Source: an uncultured Clostridium sp. (GTDB taxonomy: Bacteria > Bacillota > Clostridia > Peptostreptococcales > Peptostreptococcaceae). From it: DNA of 8,028 nt. Shown here piece by piece: positions 6,856 to 8,028 of the stretch (positions are counted from its first letter, which is position 1; each line of letters opens with the position of its first letter). The stretch spans positions 1 to 8,028 of the forward strand of contig UQCY01000085.1 of assembly GCA_900539645.1 (NCBI GenBank), given 5' to 3'. The translations under genes and the position numbers were made by a program. Under the pieces are notes generated by a model. It had not been told where the DNA came from. It ran no database searches and saw only the letters and a program-made list of their open reading frames with translations.

Positions 6856-7791
6856 ATGGGAGATAGAAAAAAAGGGATCTCGTTAGTTCTAATCGCCACA
6901 ACATTCTGGGGAATGATGGGGATAAACAGTAGAACATTATCATTAGCTGGTCTTTCTGCTATGGATATAGCATTTATCAGATGCTCTATTGCTGGGGTAT
7001 TATTTACAATTTATATGTTAATTAGAAAGCCAGAGGAATTAAAACAAAAATTATCGGGAATACTTGTAGGATGCTTATATGGAGTAGTATGCTTCGTACT
7101 AGGATTTATGACATACAACGTATCTGTTGAAAGAGTGCCGATATCAGTTGCTACAGTGCTTATGTTTACAAATCCAATATGGGTGTCTATATTTGGAGCG
7201 GTTGTATTTAAGGACAAGATGACTAAGAAAAAAGTATTAGTTATATGTATGTGTATAGTTGGATGTATATGCATATCAGACGTAATGTCTACTGGAGGAG
7301 CAAATTTAGACGTTATAGGTATAGCTGCAGGTCTTATAAACGGAATGACTTTTGCTATGCAGATAATAATACCAAGATTCTTTGATGGTAAGTACTCAAA
7401 AGATGCAATACTAGTCTATGGATTTATATCAAGTACGATTGTACTATCGTTCTTTACAGATTTCTCAAATATAGCATCTGCTGTAACAGGACCAAATTCT
7501 ATGGTAGTAATAGCTAACATGCTTGCTATATCAGTACTTTCAACATTCATAGCTAGCACATTCTATGTCAAATCAACAGAATACATAGAAACTCAGGTTA
7601 CAAGTATACTAGTATCACTAGAACCGATACTAGGAAGCATATTTGCGTTCTTCATATTTGGAGAAACAATGTCTCAAACTCAACTACTTGGTGCAGCCAT
7701 AGTAATACTTGCAGCATGTGTACTAGAAGCGGACTTATCAAAAATAACAGAAAAAATACTAATTCCTTTCTCAAGTAAACAAACAAAATAA
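6856..7791 (+). CDS. EamA/DMT-family ten-helix membrane transporter
   Basis: This 311-residue integral membrane protein belongs to the drug/metabolite transporter superfamily (EamA), which exports or imports amino acids, metabolites or drugs; the substrate cannot be read from sequence. It has the duplicated five-helix design. Repeat 1 spans about residues 8-137, begins with ISLVLIATTFWGMMGINSR and ends in FTNPIWVSIFGAVVF followed by helix 5. Repeat 2 spans about 150-293 and ends in SLEPILGSIFAFFIFGE then LLGAAIVILAACVL, a classic EamA closing motif. The first repeat has VFKDKM where the second has IFGETM. The strong ribosome binding site AGGAGG (6844-6849) lies 6 nt before ATG 6856. The 189-bp gap from ileS and the intervening hairpin suggest a separate unit. 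Four of six Gln codons are CAA, unlike the preceding genes, hinting at a different expression level or origin. Confidence 0.92.
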   Translation: MGDRKKGISLVLIATTFWGMMGINSRTLSLAGLSAMDIAFIRCSIAGVLFTIYMLIRKPEELKQKLSGILVGCLYGVVCFVLGFMTYNVSVERVPISVATVLMFTNPIWVSIFGAVVFKDKMTKKKVLVICMCIVGCICISDVMSTGGANLDVIGIAAGLINGMTFAMQIIIPRFFDGKYSKDAILVYGFISSTIVLSFFTDFSNIASAVTGPNSMVVIANMLAISVLSTFIASTFYVKSTEYIETQVTSILVSLEPILGSIFAFFIFGETMSQTQLLGAAIVILAACVLEADLSKITEKILIPFSSKQTK

Positions 7792-7799
7792 AAAAAATA

Positions 7800-7934
7800 A
7801 AAATTTATATGTTAATAACTCTCGGAGATTGAAGTCATAGACAAACTCCTCTCCAGGCAATCAAGTTGCATTGTCGAGTTCGTTTTGTCTATGCACTTCA
7901 ATCTACCAAGTTAGTTATTATTCATATAAATTTT
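7800..7934. repeat. Long imperfect inverted repeat (about 135 bp) after the transporter
   Basis: The two halves pair almost throughout. AAAATTTATATG (7800-7811) pairs with 7923-7934 over 12 bp. TAATAACT (7813-7820) pairs with 7913-7920 over 8 bp. AGATTGAAGT (7826-7835) pairs with 7895-7904 over 10 bp. CATAGACAAA (7836-7845) pairs with 7884-7893 over 10 bp, with C7894 bulged. CTC (7846-7848) pairs with GAG (7876-7878). GGCAAT (7856-7861) pairs with ATTGTC (7870-7875) with one G-T pair and an 8-nt loop. Small internal loops separate the blocks. The inner part is richer in G+C than its surroundings. On the minus strand the hairpin is followed by a T-rich run (complement of 7785-7799), so it could terminate a convergent gene beyond the window. 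Other options are a MITE-like element or a structured RNA. I do not recognise it. Confidence 0.9.
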
Positions 7935-7948
7935 AATTTAAACAAGTC

Positions 7949-7999
7949 AAACAGTTTATAAAATTATTAAAATGCTTATAATAAAGTAACTGTTTTATT
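7949..7999 (+). terminator. Weak terminator-like hairpin at the window end
   Basis: AAACAGTT (7949-7956) can pair with AACTGTTT (7988-7995), followed by a T-rich stretch (7993-7999). The enclosed 31 nt are AT-rich and may pair weakly through TTATAA segments near 7956-7961 and 7976-7981. The large loop and low G+C make it a poor classical terminator. It could end the transporter transcript. No coding gene is visible from 7792 to 8028. Confidence 0.3.
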
Positions 8000-8028
8000 T
8001 AATCTATTATAAATTTACTAACTTAAAA

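Noticed and set aside
7800..7934. The long inverted repeat as part of a CRISPR array or a riboswitch of known class.
   Set aside because: There are no direct repeats with spacers, and I could not match the sequence to any riboswitch consensus I know; there is also no downstream gene in the window for it to control.

Overview
The window is AT-rich DNA with a strong bias to AGA (Arg), ATA (Ile), AAA and GAA codons. It looks like a low-GC Firmicute (Bacillota), probably a clostridial lineage such as Peptostreptococcaceae; that family assignment is an inference from codon use and protein style, not a search. All seven convincing genes lie on the + strand.

Layout. Positions 1-174 are a non-coding leader with weak promoter candidates and two short palindromes. 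Positions 175-3076 hold the conserved division cluster: yggS/ylmE (PLP homeostasis), sepF (FtsZ-membrane tether), yggT/ylmG (small membrane protein), ylmH (S4-domain RNA-binding protein) and divIVA (pole and septum coiled-coil protein). Gaps are 1 to 24 bp, so this is very probably one operon. The order matches the classical Bacillus subtilis ylmE-sepF-ylmG-ylmH-divIVA-ileS locus. Positions 3077-3546 hold a promoter candidate and a complete isoleucine T-box leader: Stem I, ATC specifier, Stem III, T-box sequence and intrinsic terminator. This controls ileS (3547-6666), a 1039-residue isoleucyl-tRNA synthetase. After a hairpin terminator candidate (about 6744-6776) comes a DMT/EamA-family ten-helix transporter (6856-7791). 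The window ends in 237 bp of non-coding DNA that contains a very long imperfect inverted repeat (7800-7934).

Function. SepF, YggT, YlmH and DivIVA link septum assembly with translation-related functions. ileS adds isoleucine-tRNA charging under its own tRNA-sensing switch. The transporter appears to be a separate unit with different glutamine codon use.

Most interesting points. (1) The IleRS class-I signature reads G-I-H-H (residues 56-59) instead of H-x-G-H, the altered motif reported for mupirocin hyper-resistant IleRS2 enzymes. (2) The 135-bp inverted repeat after the transporter has no assigned function; it could be a structured RNA, a MITE-like element or a minus-strand terminator. (3) The T-box reads ATC although the genes here use ATA almost exclusively. 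(4) Gln is CAG in 41 of 42 cases in the first six genes but only 2 of 6 in the transporter. I found no CRISPR array, transposase, tRNA or rRNA, and no clear new multi-gene system.
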